A DNA stretch of 41,808 bases from Pseudobdellovibrionaceae bacterium (GCA_002711925.1 PASJ01000075.1:1-41808), one strand, 5' to 3'. Positions 32,532-41,149 are shown, numbered from the stretch's first letter. A program made the numbers and translations. Notes: a model not told the origin generated them from the sequence alone.

Positions 32532-34214
32532 ATGACATACGATGACAAAAAAATTATTTACTCCATGGTGGGAGTTGGGAAAAAACATGGGCAACGTTCT
32601 GTATTAAAAGATATATATTTATCTTACTACCACGGTGCAAAAATTGGAGTCCTTGGCCTTAATGGCTCAGGGAAAAGCAGCCTTTTGAAGATTATGGCAG
32701 GTGAAGATACTGACTACATAGGAGAAACTCATCTAAGCGAAGGATTTTCTGTTGGTATACTCCATCAAGAACCCAGATTAAATGAATCCTTAACAGTTAA
32801 AGAAGCCGTATCTGAAGCTGTGAAAGATATTTTGGATCTACAAAAGAAGTTTGATAACATTAACCTTAAGTTTGGCGAAGACTTAAGCCCAGAAGAGATG
32901 GATAAACTCATACAAGAACAAGCAAAAGTTCAAACCGAGCTCGATGCTCATGATGCTTGGACACTTGATGATCGTCTAAACTATGCAATGCAAGCTCTTA
33001 GTTGCCCCCCCCATGACCAAGTTATTTCACAACTTTCTGGGGGAGAAAAAAGACGCGTGGCCCTTTGCCGTCTTCTTATAAAAGAACCTGACATTCTTCT
33101 CCTTGATGAACCAACGAACCATTTAGATGCTCAATCAGTTTACTGGTTAGAAAAACACCTTCAACAATACAAAGGAACTATCATTGCTGTAACTCATGAT
33201 CGCTACTTTCTTGATAATGTTGCTGGCTGGATTTTAGAACTAGACCGCGGAGAAGGTCACCCTTTCAAAGGTAATTACTCTGGGTGGCTGAGCCACAAAC
33301 AAGAGCGGCTTGCTCTAGAGAAAAAGTCTGAAGACAAAAGAATAGCAAGCTTAAAACGTGAGCTGGAATGGGTTCAAATGTCTCCTAAAGCAAGACAAAG
33401 CAAGAGTAAAGCTCGCCTTCAAGCCTATGACAAGCTGCTGAATAGTGAGCAAGCAACCCTGGCGAAAGACCTAAAGTTATATATTCCGCCAGGACCAAGA
33501 CTGGGAGATATTGTGATTGAAGCTTCTGGTTTAAAAAAGTCATATGAAAAGAAAACGCTTTTTAACAACTTAAACTTTAAAATACCTCCTTGTGCTGTTG
33601 TTGGAATCGTTGGCCCTAACGGCTCTGGAAAAACAAGCCTTTGCAAAATGATCACAGGCAAACTAACTCCAGATGCAGGAGAAATAAAGCTTGGTTCAAC
33701 CGTTAAAGTTGGCTTTATGGAGCAAGATAGAATGGTTCTTAACCAAGATGAAACAATTTATGAAGCTATTTCTGGAGGGAATGACACCTTGCTTCTTGGC
33801 AAACAAGAAGTCAATTCTCGAGCTTACGTTGCAAGGTTTAACTTCAACGGTCAAGACCAACAGAAACGCTTAAAAGATCTTTCGGGTGGTGAAAGAAACC
33901 GAGTGCAGCTCGCCCTTTTATTAAAAGAAGAAGCCAATGTCCTTCTTTTTGACGAGCCTTCTAATGACCTAGACGTTAATACCCTAAGAGCTTTGGAAGA
34001 AGGTATTTTAAACTTTGCCGGTTGCGCAATTATTGTCAGTCACGATAGGTGGTTCCTTGATAGAGTTGCAACTCATATTTTGTGCTTTAAAGACCAAGAC
34101 GAGGTAGAATGGTTTGAAGGTAATTACAGCGATTACCAAGAGTGGTGCGAAAAGAATAAACCTAAAGAATCAAAAGAAGGAAAAGGCTTCCGCTACCAAG
34201 GTCTTTCACGATAA
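32532..34214 (+). CDS. ettA: Energy-dependent translational throttle protein EttA (ABC-F)
   Basis: Cytosolic ABC-F ATPase that binds the ribosomal E site and gates entry into elongation according to ATP/ADP. The 560 residues match EttA (about 555). SMVGVGKKHGQRSVLKDIYL opens like EttA. Domain 1 has GVLGLNGSGKSS, LSGGEKRRVALCRLL and LLLDEPTNHLDAQS. The arm and linker (about 245-320) contain WVQMSPKARQSKSKARLQAY, an EttA mark. Domain 2 has GIVGPNGSGKTS, DLSGGERNRVQLALLL and LLFDEPSNDLD. I chose ATG 32532: AAGGA is eight bases ahead, whereas the ATG at 32523 overlaps that ribosome site. There is no membrane domain, as expected. Confidence 0.95.
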   Translation: MTYDDKKIIYSMVGVGKKHGQRSVLKDIYLSYYHGAKIGVLGLNGSGKSSLLKIMAGEDTDYIGETHLSEGFSVGILHQEPRLNESLTVKEAVSEAVKDILDLQKKFDNINLKFGEDLSPEEMDKLIQEQAKVQTELDAHDAWTLDDRLNYAMQALSCPPHDQVISQLSGGEKRRVALCRLLIKEPDILLLDEPTNHLDAQSVYWLEKHLQQYKGTIIAVTHDRYFLDNVAGWILELDRGEGHPFKGNYSGWLSHKQERLALEKKSEDKRIASLKRELEWVQMSPKARQSKSKARLQAYDKLLNSEQATLAKDLKLYIPPGPRLGDIVIEASGLKKSYEKKTLFNNLNFKIPPCAVVGIVGPNGSGKTSLCKMITGKLTPDAGEIKLGSTVKVGFMEQDRMVLNQDETIYEAISGGNDTLLLGKQEVNSRAYVARFNFNGQDQQKRLKDLSGGERNRVQLALLLKEEANVLLFDEPSNDLDVNTLRALEEGILNFAGCAIIVSHDRWFLDRVATHILCFKDQDEVEWFEGNYSDYQEWCEKNKPKESKEGKGFRYQGLSR

Positions 34215-34251
34215 GACTATAAATGCTTACAAAAGATATAATAGACAGATC

Positions 34252-34390
34252 TCTGCTCTAATTTTATACAGTTGGAGACTCTATTTTCTAAGCCTTTCTC
34301 CCTTGAATCTAGAGCAGAAGCAAGCTATAAAAACCGTAACCAAAACACAACAGGCTGTAATTACTGTCAAAAAAGGGGTTTTGTTGTGTT
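34252..34390. other. Two consecutive long inverted repeats in the ettA-MFS spacer
   Basis: TCTGCTCTA (34252-34260) pairs with TAGAGCAGA (34310-34318), and AACACAACA (34344-34352) pairs with TGTTGTGTT (34382-34390). Each gives a 9-bp perfect stem with a 25-50 base loop. No T-run follows, so they are not ordinary terminators. They might be a structured 5' leader of the MFS gene or a small RNA. Confidence 0.35.
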
Positions 34391-34494
34391 AAGCAAAAGA
34401 AAATGCTAAATTGATCGTTTTAGAAAGATAGCCTTAAAATCTCAGAAAAAGGAATTCCAAATAAGAAACTTTTTCAAATAGGATAAAAATATCT

Positions 34495-36252
34495 ATGTCT
34501 ATTATATTTAAGCAAAAAAATTTTGCTCCTTTTTTCTGGACACAATTTTGGGGAGCCTTCAATGATAATCTATTCAAGAATGCTCTTGTTATATTTTTAA
34601 CCTATAGAGCCTTAACCGAGGCCGAATCAGGTGTTGTATCCAGTTTGTCCGGTGGATTATTTATATTGCCTTTCATCTTATTTTCTACCCTTGCTGGCCA
34701 AATGGCAGACAGGTATGAAAAATCGAGCTTCATCCGATTTACCAAAATAGCAGAGATATTTATTATGAGTATAGCTGCTCTTGGTTTTTGGTTTGAAAGT
34801 CAAACCTTTCTCTTACTTGTTCTTTTTTTAATGGGCACACAATCTACTTTTTTTGGCCCAGTAAAGTATAGCCTTCTTCCACAAATTTACCCGAACGATG
34901 AAGACCTTATGTCAGCAAATAGCTTGATTGAAATGGGAACTTTTCTTGCTATTTTGACAGGAACTCTTGCTGGCGGTTTTTTGGCTAATTACCATGCCGC
35001 ATACGTGTGTATCGGTGTTTTCTTCTTTGCCTTACTTGGGTGGAGGTCCAGCTGTGGTATCCCTAAGGTGCCTCTTGTAAACTCTGGGAAAAAGATTGAA
35101 CTTAATCCCATAAAACAAGTAAAAACCATGCTTAACGTCTCATTACAAAACCACTCCATTATAGGGTCAATTTTTGCCATATCATGGTTTTGGTTTTTAG
35201 GTGGGGTTATTTTGTCTCAAATACCAGTTTGCGTAAAATATATGATTAACGCAGATAAGCTTTTTGTAACAGTTGTATTAACAACTTTTACTCTTAGCCT
35301 TGCTCTTGGTTCTTTTATCTGTAACAAACTTTCAAATAAAAAAATTGAATTAGCTTTAGTTTTTATTGGCTCTATAGGTTTAAGCCTATTTACTTTTGAC
35401 CTTAGCGTAATTTCTTACCCAATTTTTTCTGAAACGATTAGTACACCTTATAAGATTGTTGAATTAGGTAAAGTAACTTTATTTACAAGACTTCTACTGG
35501 ACTTCTTTCTTGTTGGGTTTTTTGGAAGTTTATACATTGTTCCACTTTATGCTTTGCTACAAAAAAGAAGCAAACGGGAAACATGTTCTGAGGTTATTGC
35601 TGCAAACAATATTCTAAACTCCATATTTATTCTTCTTTCTGCTGCATTTATTGTTATTAGCTATGACTTCGGGCTAAACATAAAAAATATCTTTTTTATC
35701 CTTGGAATTCTTAATTTTTTCTCACTGATTGTACTTATTATAATAATGCCTGAAGTTTTGTATCGATTTCTTGTGTGGTTAAAAAAACACACCCACTCTG
35801 AATTTATATTTCAAAGTAAAAGAAAAATTTGTCCTAAAAATCCCACACTTGTTGTTGGTGAGTGTGTTACAAAAGATCCCATGGTTTTATCGTATTTTCT
35901 TCATATGCCCATTCGACTCTTAATAACTCCAGGTTCGACAAACTTGTCATTAGTACAAAAGTTTTTAAACCATATTGTCCGTTCAAGAAAAAATGATGCC
36001 CAAGACCTTCTACAACTCCTAGAAAAAACCTTCAGAAAAGGGGAACTTCTTTATGTCAGTAAAGATGACTTTACTAGGTTGATTAAAAACAATAAGTCCG
36101 TTCAAGAAGAGTTAAAAAAATCTTCGATCTCTGTCCAAAGATTCCGTCAAAAATCCAACCAGAAAACATCGACAACAAGGCTCAAAATAAAAAGACAAAA
36201 ATCTTTGGTGAAATGCTCCATGTTTCCTATCAATTGGCAAACATCTTATTGA
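34495..36252 (+). CDS. LplT-like MFS transporter fused to a degenerate acyltransferase (PlsC-like) tail
   Basis: A 585-residue protein. Residues 1-417 form a twelve-helix MFS domain of the lysophospholipid-transporter type: WTQFWGAFNDNLFKNALVIF at the start and TFFGPVKYSLLPQIYP in the middle are its marks. In many bacteria this domain is fused to PlsC and AMP-binding domains (Aas-like). Here the protein continues with PEVLYRFLVWLKKHTHSEF (419-437) in the usual linker position, then PTLVVGECVTKDPMVLSY, where PlsC has NHVSYVDALL. The catalytic HX4D is gone (ECVTKDP, 455-461). KGELLYVSKDDFTRLI matches the later GELVCIFPEG.iTR region. The AMP-binding domain is absent, and a basic 45-residue tail ends the protein. 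It probably only transports lipid or acts as a scaffold. Confidence 0.75.
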   Translation: MSIIFKQKNFAPFFWTQFWGAFNDNLFKNALVIFLTYRALTEAESGVVSSLSGGLFILPFILFSTLAGQMADRYEKSSFIRFTKIAEIFIMSIAALGFWFESQTFLLLVLFLMGTQSTFFGPVKYSLLPQIYPNDEDLMSANSLIEMGTFLAILTGTLAGGFLANYHAAYVCIGVFFFALLGWRSSCGIPKVPLVNSGKKIELNPIKQVKTMLNVSLQNHSIIGSIFAISWFWFLGGVILSQIPVCVKYMINADKLFVTVVLTTFTLSLALGSFICNKLSNKKIELALVFIGSIGLSLFTFDLSVISYPIFSETISTPYKIVELGKVTLFTRLLLDFFLVGFFGSLYIVPLYALLQKRSKRETCSEVIAANNILNSIFILLSAAFIVISYDFGLNIKNIFFILGILNFFSLIVLIIIMPEVLYRFLVWLKKHTHSEFIFQSKRKICPKNPTLVVGECVTKDPMVLSYFLHMPIRLLITPGSTNLSLVQKFLNHIVRSRKNDAQDLLQLLEKTFRKGELLYVSKDDFTRLIKNNKSVQEELKKSSISVQRFRQKSNQKTSTTRLKIKRQKSLVKCSMFPINWQTSY

Positions 36253-36413
36253 GGCATAACCCTATAATTTATATAACAAATCCTATATCAATCCGCTCAC
36301 CCAGCTGTTCTCTCTAGACATAAGAGATTTTATTTGTCATAGTCGAAAAATTTCAATACGTGATGTATATTTTACTTTTGTTAACTCTCCAGAGCGTTAA
36401 GGACTAAGTTTAC

Positions 36414-38000
36414 ATGAAACCTCTCTCACAGCATTGGGCGGATCAAGCTGCCAACAGAATTATCAACCAACAAGGTGACAAAGAGCTTTATACCCTCGCA
36501 AGTGGCATAACACCAAGCGGTCTTGTTCACGTAGGAAACTTTAGAGAAGTCATAACCGTAGATCTTGTGAGCCGCGCACTGGAGGCGCGAGGTAAACAGG
36601 TGCGTTTTGTGTACAGCTGGGATGATTTTGATACATTTAGAAAAGTTCCCAAAAATATTCCTAACAAAGAAGAGTTCAAGCCTCACCTACACAAGCCTAT
36701 ATCAAGAATACCTGACCCATGGCAAAAAGCAGACTCTTACTCAGCAGGTATTACCCAAACTTTTGTGGAAGAATTGAAGCAACTTGGAATTGAACCAGAG
36801 TATATTTATCAAGAAAAACAATACGCTAATACTATTTATGCTAAAGAAATACGTCACGCTTTAGAGAACGTCGACACCATTAAATCTATCTTAAATAAAA
36901 GTCGGACCACGCCTTTAGCTGATAACTGGCTTCCCACAGTTATTTATTGTTCAAAGTGCCAATCTGATGAAATGTCTTATCAAAAATATTTGGGAGACTG
37001 GGACTACGGTTATAAATGTGCTTCGTGTGGTCATGAAGAAACCATTCAAATTAACGAGACAAAGAACCTTAAACTCGTATGGCGAGTTGATTGGCCTATG
37101 CGTTGGTCTTTTGAAAACGTTGATTTTGAGCCAGGAGGAAAAGATCATTCCTCACGAGGAGGTTCGTATGATACCGGGTGTGAAATTATTGAAAAGTTGT
37201 GGGGCAAAAAAGCACCTATCTACCTCCAATACGACTTTGTAAAGATAAAAGGTGGAAGCGGAAAGATGTCTTCATCCAGCGGGGAACTCCTTACCCTAGG
37301 AGAAATTGGCCGCATATACGAACCACAGATGATACGGTGGATCTTTGCAAACCAAAGGCCAAATCACGATTTTGCTATTTCCTTAGATGAAGATGTCATC
37401 AAAGTTTATGATGAGTTTGACAGAGCGGAAGAGAAAAGCTGGTCAATAGATTCAGTGACTGCAAGTTCAAAAGACTTGTTGAGACTCAGAGTCCAGCAAC
37501 TTTCTGCAGTCGATAAGGTGAAACCTTATAAGCAAATTAAAAGACCTGCATTTCGACTTTTATGCAACCGCTTGCAAATCTGTGGGGGAAATATAGAACG
37601 TACTTTTGAAAAATTTTATCAAAAAGACTACTCTAACGAGAATTTACACTCAGCTTTTCTGGCAAGAGCCACAAGAGCAATGAATTGGCTTAAGCTATAT
37701 GCACCTGAAGAGTTTAAATATCATTTACACGACAAACCAGTTCACATTGAGCTCTCCTCTGAAGAGCACAAAGCACTGACGAGCTTTCGAGAACTTATCA
37801 AAGACTTAGAAATTGAAAACCTCGATCCTAAAGAAATCAACGATCTTATTTGGTCTAAGTGTTTGAATCAAACATCATGTGAACCTAAAGCCTTCTACAA
37901 AATTATCTACCAAAAACTTATTGGTAGAGACCAAGGCCCAAGGTTACCTAGCTTCATAAAAGAAATTGGACAAGAGAAAATACTGTCTCTACTTGAATAA
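36414..38000 (+). CDS. lysS: Lysyl-tRNA synthetase, class I
   Basis: Charges tRNA-Lys with the class I fold, the type typical of archaea and found in a minority of bacteria, instead of the common class II LysRS. The 528 residues fit. TLASGITPSGLVHVGNFREV holds the HIGH equivalent (HVGN, 39-42), and FVYSWDDFDTFRKVP is highly characteristic of class I LysRS. A Cys4 zinc ribbon (CSKC, then CASC) sits in the middle, followed by WRVDWPMRW and FEPGGKDHSSRGGSYDTG. KGGSGKMSSSSG is the KMSKS loop. The C-terminal helical domain (about 350-528) binds the anticodon. AAGGA is about 12 bases before the ATG. No class II lysS is seen in this window. Confidence 0.94.
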   Translation: MKPLSQHWADQAANRIINQQGDKELYTLASGITPSGLVHVGNFREVITVDLVSRALEARGKQVRFVYSWDDFDTFRKVPKNIPNKEEFKPHLHKPISRIPDPWQKADSYSAGITQTFVEELKQLGIEPEYIYQEKQYANTIYAKEIRHALENVDTIKSILNKSRTTPLADNWLPTVIYCSKCQSDEMSYQKYLGDWDYGYKCASCGHEETIQINETKNLKLVWRVDWPMRWSFENVDFEPGGKDHSSRGGSYDTGCEIIEKLWGKKAPIYLQYDFVKIKGGSGKMSSSSGELLTLGEIGRIYEPQMIRWIFANQRPNHDFAISLDEDVIKVYDEFDRAEEKSWSIDSVTASSKDLLRLRVQQLSAVDKVKPYKQIKRPAFRLLCNRLQICGGNIERTFEKFYQKDYSNENLHSAFLARATRAMNWLKLYAPEEFKYHLHDKPVHIELSSEEHKALTSFRELIKDLEIENLDPKEINDLIWSKCLNQTSCEPKAFYKIIYQKLIGRDQGPRLPSFIKEIGQEKILSLLE

Positions 38001-38063
38001 AACTAAAAAAATATAGGAAAATTATTCCTGCTTAGATTTTGATTCTTTCCTTTTACATTTGCG

Positions 38064-38099
38064 ATTAAAATATCTTTTTTTATATATTTTAATTTTTCT
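38064..38099 (+). terminator. AT-only hairpin with T-rich tail after lysS
   Basis: ATTAAAATAT (38064-38073) and ATATTTTAAT (38084-38093) form a 10-bp stem with a 10-base loop, followed by TTTTCTT. It lies about 65 bases after the lysS stop. The stem has no G-C pair, so it would be weak; it may still end the lysS transcript. Confidence 0.35.
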
Positions 38100-38269
38100 T
38101 CCTTTCTTTTTAATCATTTTTATAAATTTAAAAAACTCTATTCTTTTAACCCAACACTTAAAACTTCTGTATACCGATAAAGCTCGCCAAAATCATCAAG
38201 ACATATAAATATTATCTGATAATAAAGATAATCTCCGTTAGACGTAAAATAAAAAGAGGGGAAGAAAAA

Positions 38270-38932
38270 ATGAAAATTTTAGCTTTTTTAGTCTTTAGTA
38301 TCTTTAGCTTTTTAATAAACGCACTAGAAACAAAAAAAAATGATCAGTATGATACAGTAAAAAAGGAGCAGAAAACAAACTTATCTGAAAAAATCCATGT
38401 CGTTGGTGTCATATCAGCAGGAACTTCTGATAAAAGTTTAGCAATATTAAGAGACCTTGAAAAAAACAAAACTCAAATGGGTAAAATTGGTGATGAAGTT
38501 CTTACTGGGTCTGGTTTCCACATAAAGCAAATAGAGAGAAGAAAAGTTTTAGTTTCAAATGGAGAGGAAGAATATTACCTTCGGTACGGTGGGACAGCTA
38601 TTTCAACGAGTTACCAAGACCGTCCCGTTGAAGAAACTGAAGGTGAAGACTACTTTACGGAAGACATGCTTGGCTACGAGTATCTTGACACTCAAGATGA
38701 AGAAGATTTTTACATAAAAACTGAAGCAGAAATTTCAAATAATCAACTTCCAAACCAAAAGTTACTAGAGGAGTTACGCGAAATTATTGATGATTTTAAC
38801 GACTTAAAGCTTGAGTTTGACAGGGAAGAGCAAGAAACCTTCATGCGCGAGATTCAAAATAAAGTAGCACAAAAATCCTTAAATGGTTTGGACCAAGAAA
38901 TTGAAATTGAAGAAAATATTGATCAAGATTAA
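38270..38932 (+). CDS. Orphan type II secretion GspC-like (HR domain) protein
   Basis: A 220-residue exported or membrane-anchored protein. Residues 1-19 are hydrophobic (ILAFLVFSIFSFLINA). Residues about 44-108 match the homology region of GspC: IHVVGVISAGTSDKSLAILR, then KIGDEVLTGSGFHIKQIERR and KVLVSNGEEEYYLRYGG, as in LvGvi...slAii..gk...~vGd.v...~i..I..drV.l...g. In type II secretion this domain contacts the secretin. The C-terminal half (about 118-220) is strongly acidic and helical and has no PDZ domain. GAGGGGAAG is a strong ribosome site. No other gsp gene is nearby, so it may be an orphan or belong to a dispersed system. Confidence 0.65.
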   Translation: MKILAFLVFSIFSFLINALETKKNDQYDTVKKEQKTNLSEKIHVVGVISAGTSDKSLAILRDLEKNKTQMGKIGDEVLTGSGFHIKQIERRKVLVSNGEEEYYLRYGGTAISTSYQDRPVEETEGEDYFTEDMLGYEYLDTQDEEDFYIKTEAEISNNQLPNQKLLEELREIIDDFNDLKLEFDREEQETFMREIQNKVAQKSLNGLDQEIEIEENIDQD

Positions 38933-38991
38933 ATTAAATAAAAGAAGTTTCAACTAAATTCTAAAAAACAATCTGCCTAAAACTCTTAAAG

Positions 38992-39345
38992 TTATATTTT
39001 TACTTTTGTAAGTACCAACTTTTTCATATGCTCTTGCCAGTAATTATGTGAGTTAGTATTTTGATGTATAATTTCAACACCAAAGACAACTTGACCACTT
39101 TCCTCTTGAGAGTAATGCTTTATAACTCCTTTGAGTTCAAAGTCAGATGATTCAGCTGTTGCTGGAAAAAGAACTTTTATTTCCTCTCTTGGCTCAATCA
39201 CAATGAACCTCTCCAGCGACTCAAGTCTTAAACCTACAAGAGAAACATCGAGACACATCATCTCATTTTTCTCATTACCTTGTGTTACAACCAAAACTTT
39301 AAGCTTACAAGGATATCTTGGGTACTTACGTTCACCTATCTCCAT
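38992..39345 (-). CDS. PilZ-domain protein (probable c-di-GMP receptor)
   Basis: A single-domain PilZ protein of 117 residues. It keeps both nucleotide-binding elements: RKYPR near the N-terminus (RxxxR, residues 6-10) and DVSLVG (the [D/N]xSxxG motif). The rest is the beta-barrel: REEIKVLFP, FELKGVIKHY and VVFGVEII. Such proteins switch motility, secretion or surface behaviour when bound to c-di-GMP. GAGG stands five bases before the ATG. It converges on the GspC-like gene and is divergent from the isomerase gene, which itself seems to carry a PilZ-like domain. Confidence 0.85.
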   Translation of the reverse strand: MEIGERKYPRYPCKLKVLVVTQGNEKNEMMCLDVSLVGLRLESLERFIVIEPREEIKVLFPATAESSDFELKGVIKHYSQEESGQVVFGVEIIHQNTNSHNYWQEHMKKLVLTKVKI

Positions 39346-39529
39346 TTAAACCTCAATCAATTATAAAATAGAGCCTAATTTTTAAATTTTTAAAGGTTAC
39401 TCTTCTAATAATATTAGCTCAAATAAACTTACGCTGTCCATAGCTTGATGGCATAAGTGACTTTTTAAAAACGTATCAAACTCTCCGGCAATTCTCCTCT
39501 AAATCTATTTAATCAATCATTTCGCACTA
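39346..39529. other. Spacer upstream of the PilZ gene
   Basis: Part of the 395-base divergent spacer between the PilZ gene and the isomerase gene. On the minus strand AGAGGAG stands near 39495, but the only frame after it has eight codons. No clear promoter boxes are seen. Confidence 0.4.
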
Positions 39530-39619
39530 TTATGAACCATAGACAAATTCATATTGCTTCACAGCCAGGCGCAATGTAAACTTATAAAACTTTGGATATT
39601 TGGAAGCTTTCTCAGACAT
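39530..39619 (-). CDS. Possible 29-residue basic peptide
   Basis: An ATG frame on the minus strand upstream of the PilZ gene, encoding a Lys/Tyr-rich peptide that begins MSEKASKYPKFYKF and continues TLRLAVKQYEFV. A GGAG ten bases ahead of the ATG could serve as a ribosome site, and that GGAG lies in the 3' arm of a hairpin (39630-39661). It could be a leader peptide or small protein, or chance. No homologue is known to me. Confidence 0.25.
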   Translation of the reverse strand: MSEKASKYPKFYKFTLRLAVKQYEFVYGS

Positions 39620-39629
39620 ATAAATCTAG

Positions 39630-39661
39630 CTCCAAAAAAATATTATTTTTTATATTTGGAG
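39630..39661. promoter_or_regulatory. Hairpin that would hide a ribosome site
   Basis: CTCCAAA (39630-39636) and TTTGGAG (39655-39661) are complementary, with an AT-rich, internally pairing centre. On the minus strand the 3' arm holds the GGAG of the possible 29-codon frame. On the plus strand the hairpin ends 80 bases before the isomerase start and has no T-run. Confidence 0.35.
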
Positions 39662-39741
39662 TGAGTGAATAGCTTTATAAATTTTCAAGTCCATTATGAA
39701 AATCTTAAATTTTTATTTATCACCACAAGAAGTTTTGTACG

Positions 39742-41088
39742 ATGTATAAAGAGTTCTCTAACATAAATAAACTACATAATTGCCAATTAGTGTGTCTTAT
39801 CGGTGAGTCTTTTCTGACTAAAATTAGTCATTTTTCAGCAAGTTCACTTTGCTTTGAAAAAAAAGATTTAAAACAAGATTTAGATAAAAAGGTCACAATA
39901 AAAGTTGCAAAAGAAAACAATCAAAACATAAATGTAAAACTATCTGGATACTTTACAACAGATAAAGAAAATTACCTTTCTTTTATAATAGAAGAAAAGG
40001 ATCAAGTTTTTTTCTTTGATTATGTAACAGAAAGGAGAAAAGAAGAACACCTCGACCTTTGCTTGTACCAAGATGTGGAAGCAAAAGATCAGTTCACAGG
40101 CTTTTCTAGCTTTAGTTTAATACCAGAAAGTTTACCAGAACTTGATTTTGATGATATCAAGTATGATCAAATCTTTCTTGGCAAAAAATTTTCGGCTCCA
40201 ATCCTCATCACAGGAATGGTTGGTGGTGTCAAACAAGCAGTTTTTATCAACGAAAATTTGGCTTTAGCTGCTAGCAAACTTAATATTCCTATGGGTATAG
40301 GATCACAAAAATTAGCTGTGGAAAATCCTAAGTTTAATACTAAATTTGAACTAAAAAATAAATTTCCAAATCTTTTTCTTATTGGTAACCTTGGCTTCAC
40401 AGATTTAATTCTTCAAAAAGATCCTGTTTCTTATTGCCGTAAGGCCGTTGAAATGATTCAAGCCGATGCTTTAGCAATTCATATTAATGTTCTTCAAGAA
40501 TGTCTTCAACCTGAAGGAAACACGAGATTTAAAGGAGCCTACCAGGTTATTGAACGCATATGTGAAAATTTAGCTGTCCCAATTTTAATAAAAGAAGTTG
40601 GCTCAGGACTTTCTCCCCAAACGGCAAAACGACTTAAGGCTTGTGGAGTTAGCGCATTAGATGTCGGGGGAAAAGGGGGAACTTCTTGGAATTACATCGA
40701 ACACCTTCGATCAAACAAAAATTCGATAGAAAAACCCCGAGAAACTTTTCGCGATTGGGGTATCCCAACAGCTTTTGCCCTTGGAACTTTATCAAATGAA
40801 AAACTTGGAATCCCTCTAGTAGCAACAGGAGGTATACGTAATGGATTAATGATAGCTAAAGCATGCGCTATTGGTGCCCAAATGGTCGGAATTGGTTTAC
40901 CACTCTTGCAAGCAGCAGCTCAATCAGAGCATGCTGTAGTTGATAAAATCAAAAACTATATTCATGAACTAAAAGTTAGCCTTATCGGAACTGGTTCTAA
41001 ATCTTTGGCTTCATTAAACAATAAAATTTGTGTAGGTAGACCTTTTGAGTCACAATTTAAAAGTCAGATTTTTAAAAATTTAAATTAA
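39742..41088 (+). CDS. fni: Type 2 isopentenyl-diphosphate isomerase with PilZ-like N-terminal domain
   Basis: FMN- and NADPH-dependent isomerase that interconverts isopentenyl and dimethylallyl diphosphate. The catalytic TIM barrel is residues 96-448, full length for the family: RRKEEHLDLCL, ITGMVGGVKQA, MGIGSQKLA, ADALAIHINVLQECLQPEG, ILIKEVGSGLS, LDVGGKGGTSWNYIEHLR, WGIPTAFAL and VATGGIRNGLMIAKACAIGA. The first 95 residues are extra. They read like a PilZ barrel (LTKISHFSASSLCF, KKVTIKVA, INVKLSGYFTTD, YLSFIIE) without RxxxR. No Met occurs between M1 and the barrel, so the extension is likely real. The ribosome site is weak. A GHMP kinase of the same pathway follows after 61 bases. Confidence 0.88.
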   Translation: MYKEFSNINKLHNCQLVCLIGESFLTKISHFSASSLCFEKKDLKQDLDKKVTIKVAKENNQNINVKLSGYFTTDKENYLSFIIEEKDQVFFFDYVTERRKEEHLDLCLYQDVEAKDQFTGFSSFSLIPESLPELDFDDIKYDQIFLGKKFSAPILITGMVGGVKQAVFINENLALAASKLNIPMGIGSQKLAVENPKFNTKFELKNKFPNLFLIGNLGFTDLILQKDPVSYCRKAVEMIQADALAIHINVLQECLQPEGNTRFKGAYQVIERICENLAVPILIKEVGSGLSPQTAKRLKACGVSALDVGGKGGTSWNYIEHLRSNKNSIEKPRETFRDWGIPTAFALGTLSNEKLGIPLVATGGIRNGLMIAKACAIGAQMVGIGLPLLQAAAQSEHAVVDKIKNYIHELKVSLIGTGSKSLASLNNKICVGRPFESQFKSQIFKNLN

Positions 41089-41149
41089 AAAATATCTTAA
41101 ATTATTTAATAGTTTGAGTTATAAATAATAAATTAAGTGTGATAAAGTT

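Noticed and set aside
36426-36686. Antisense open frame of 86 codons inside lysS
   Set aside because: It lies wholly opposite a well-conserved synthetase gene and has no family resemblance.
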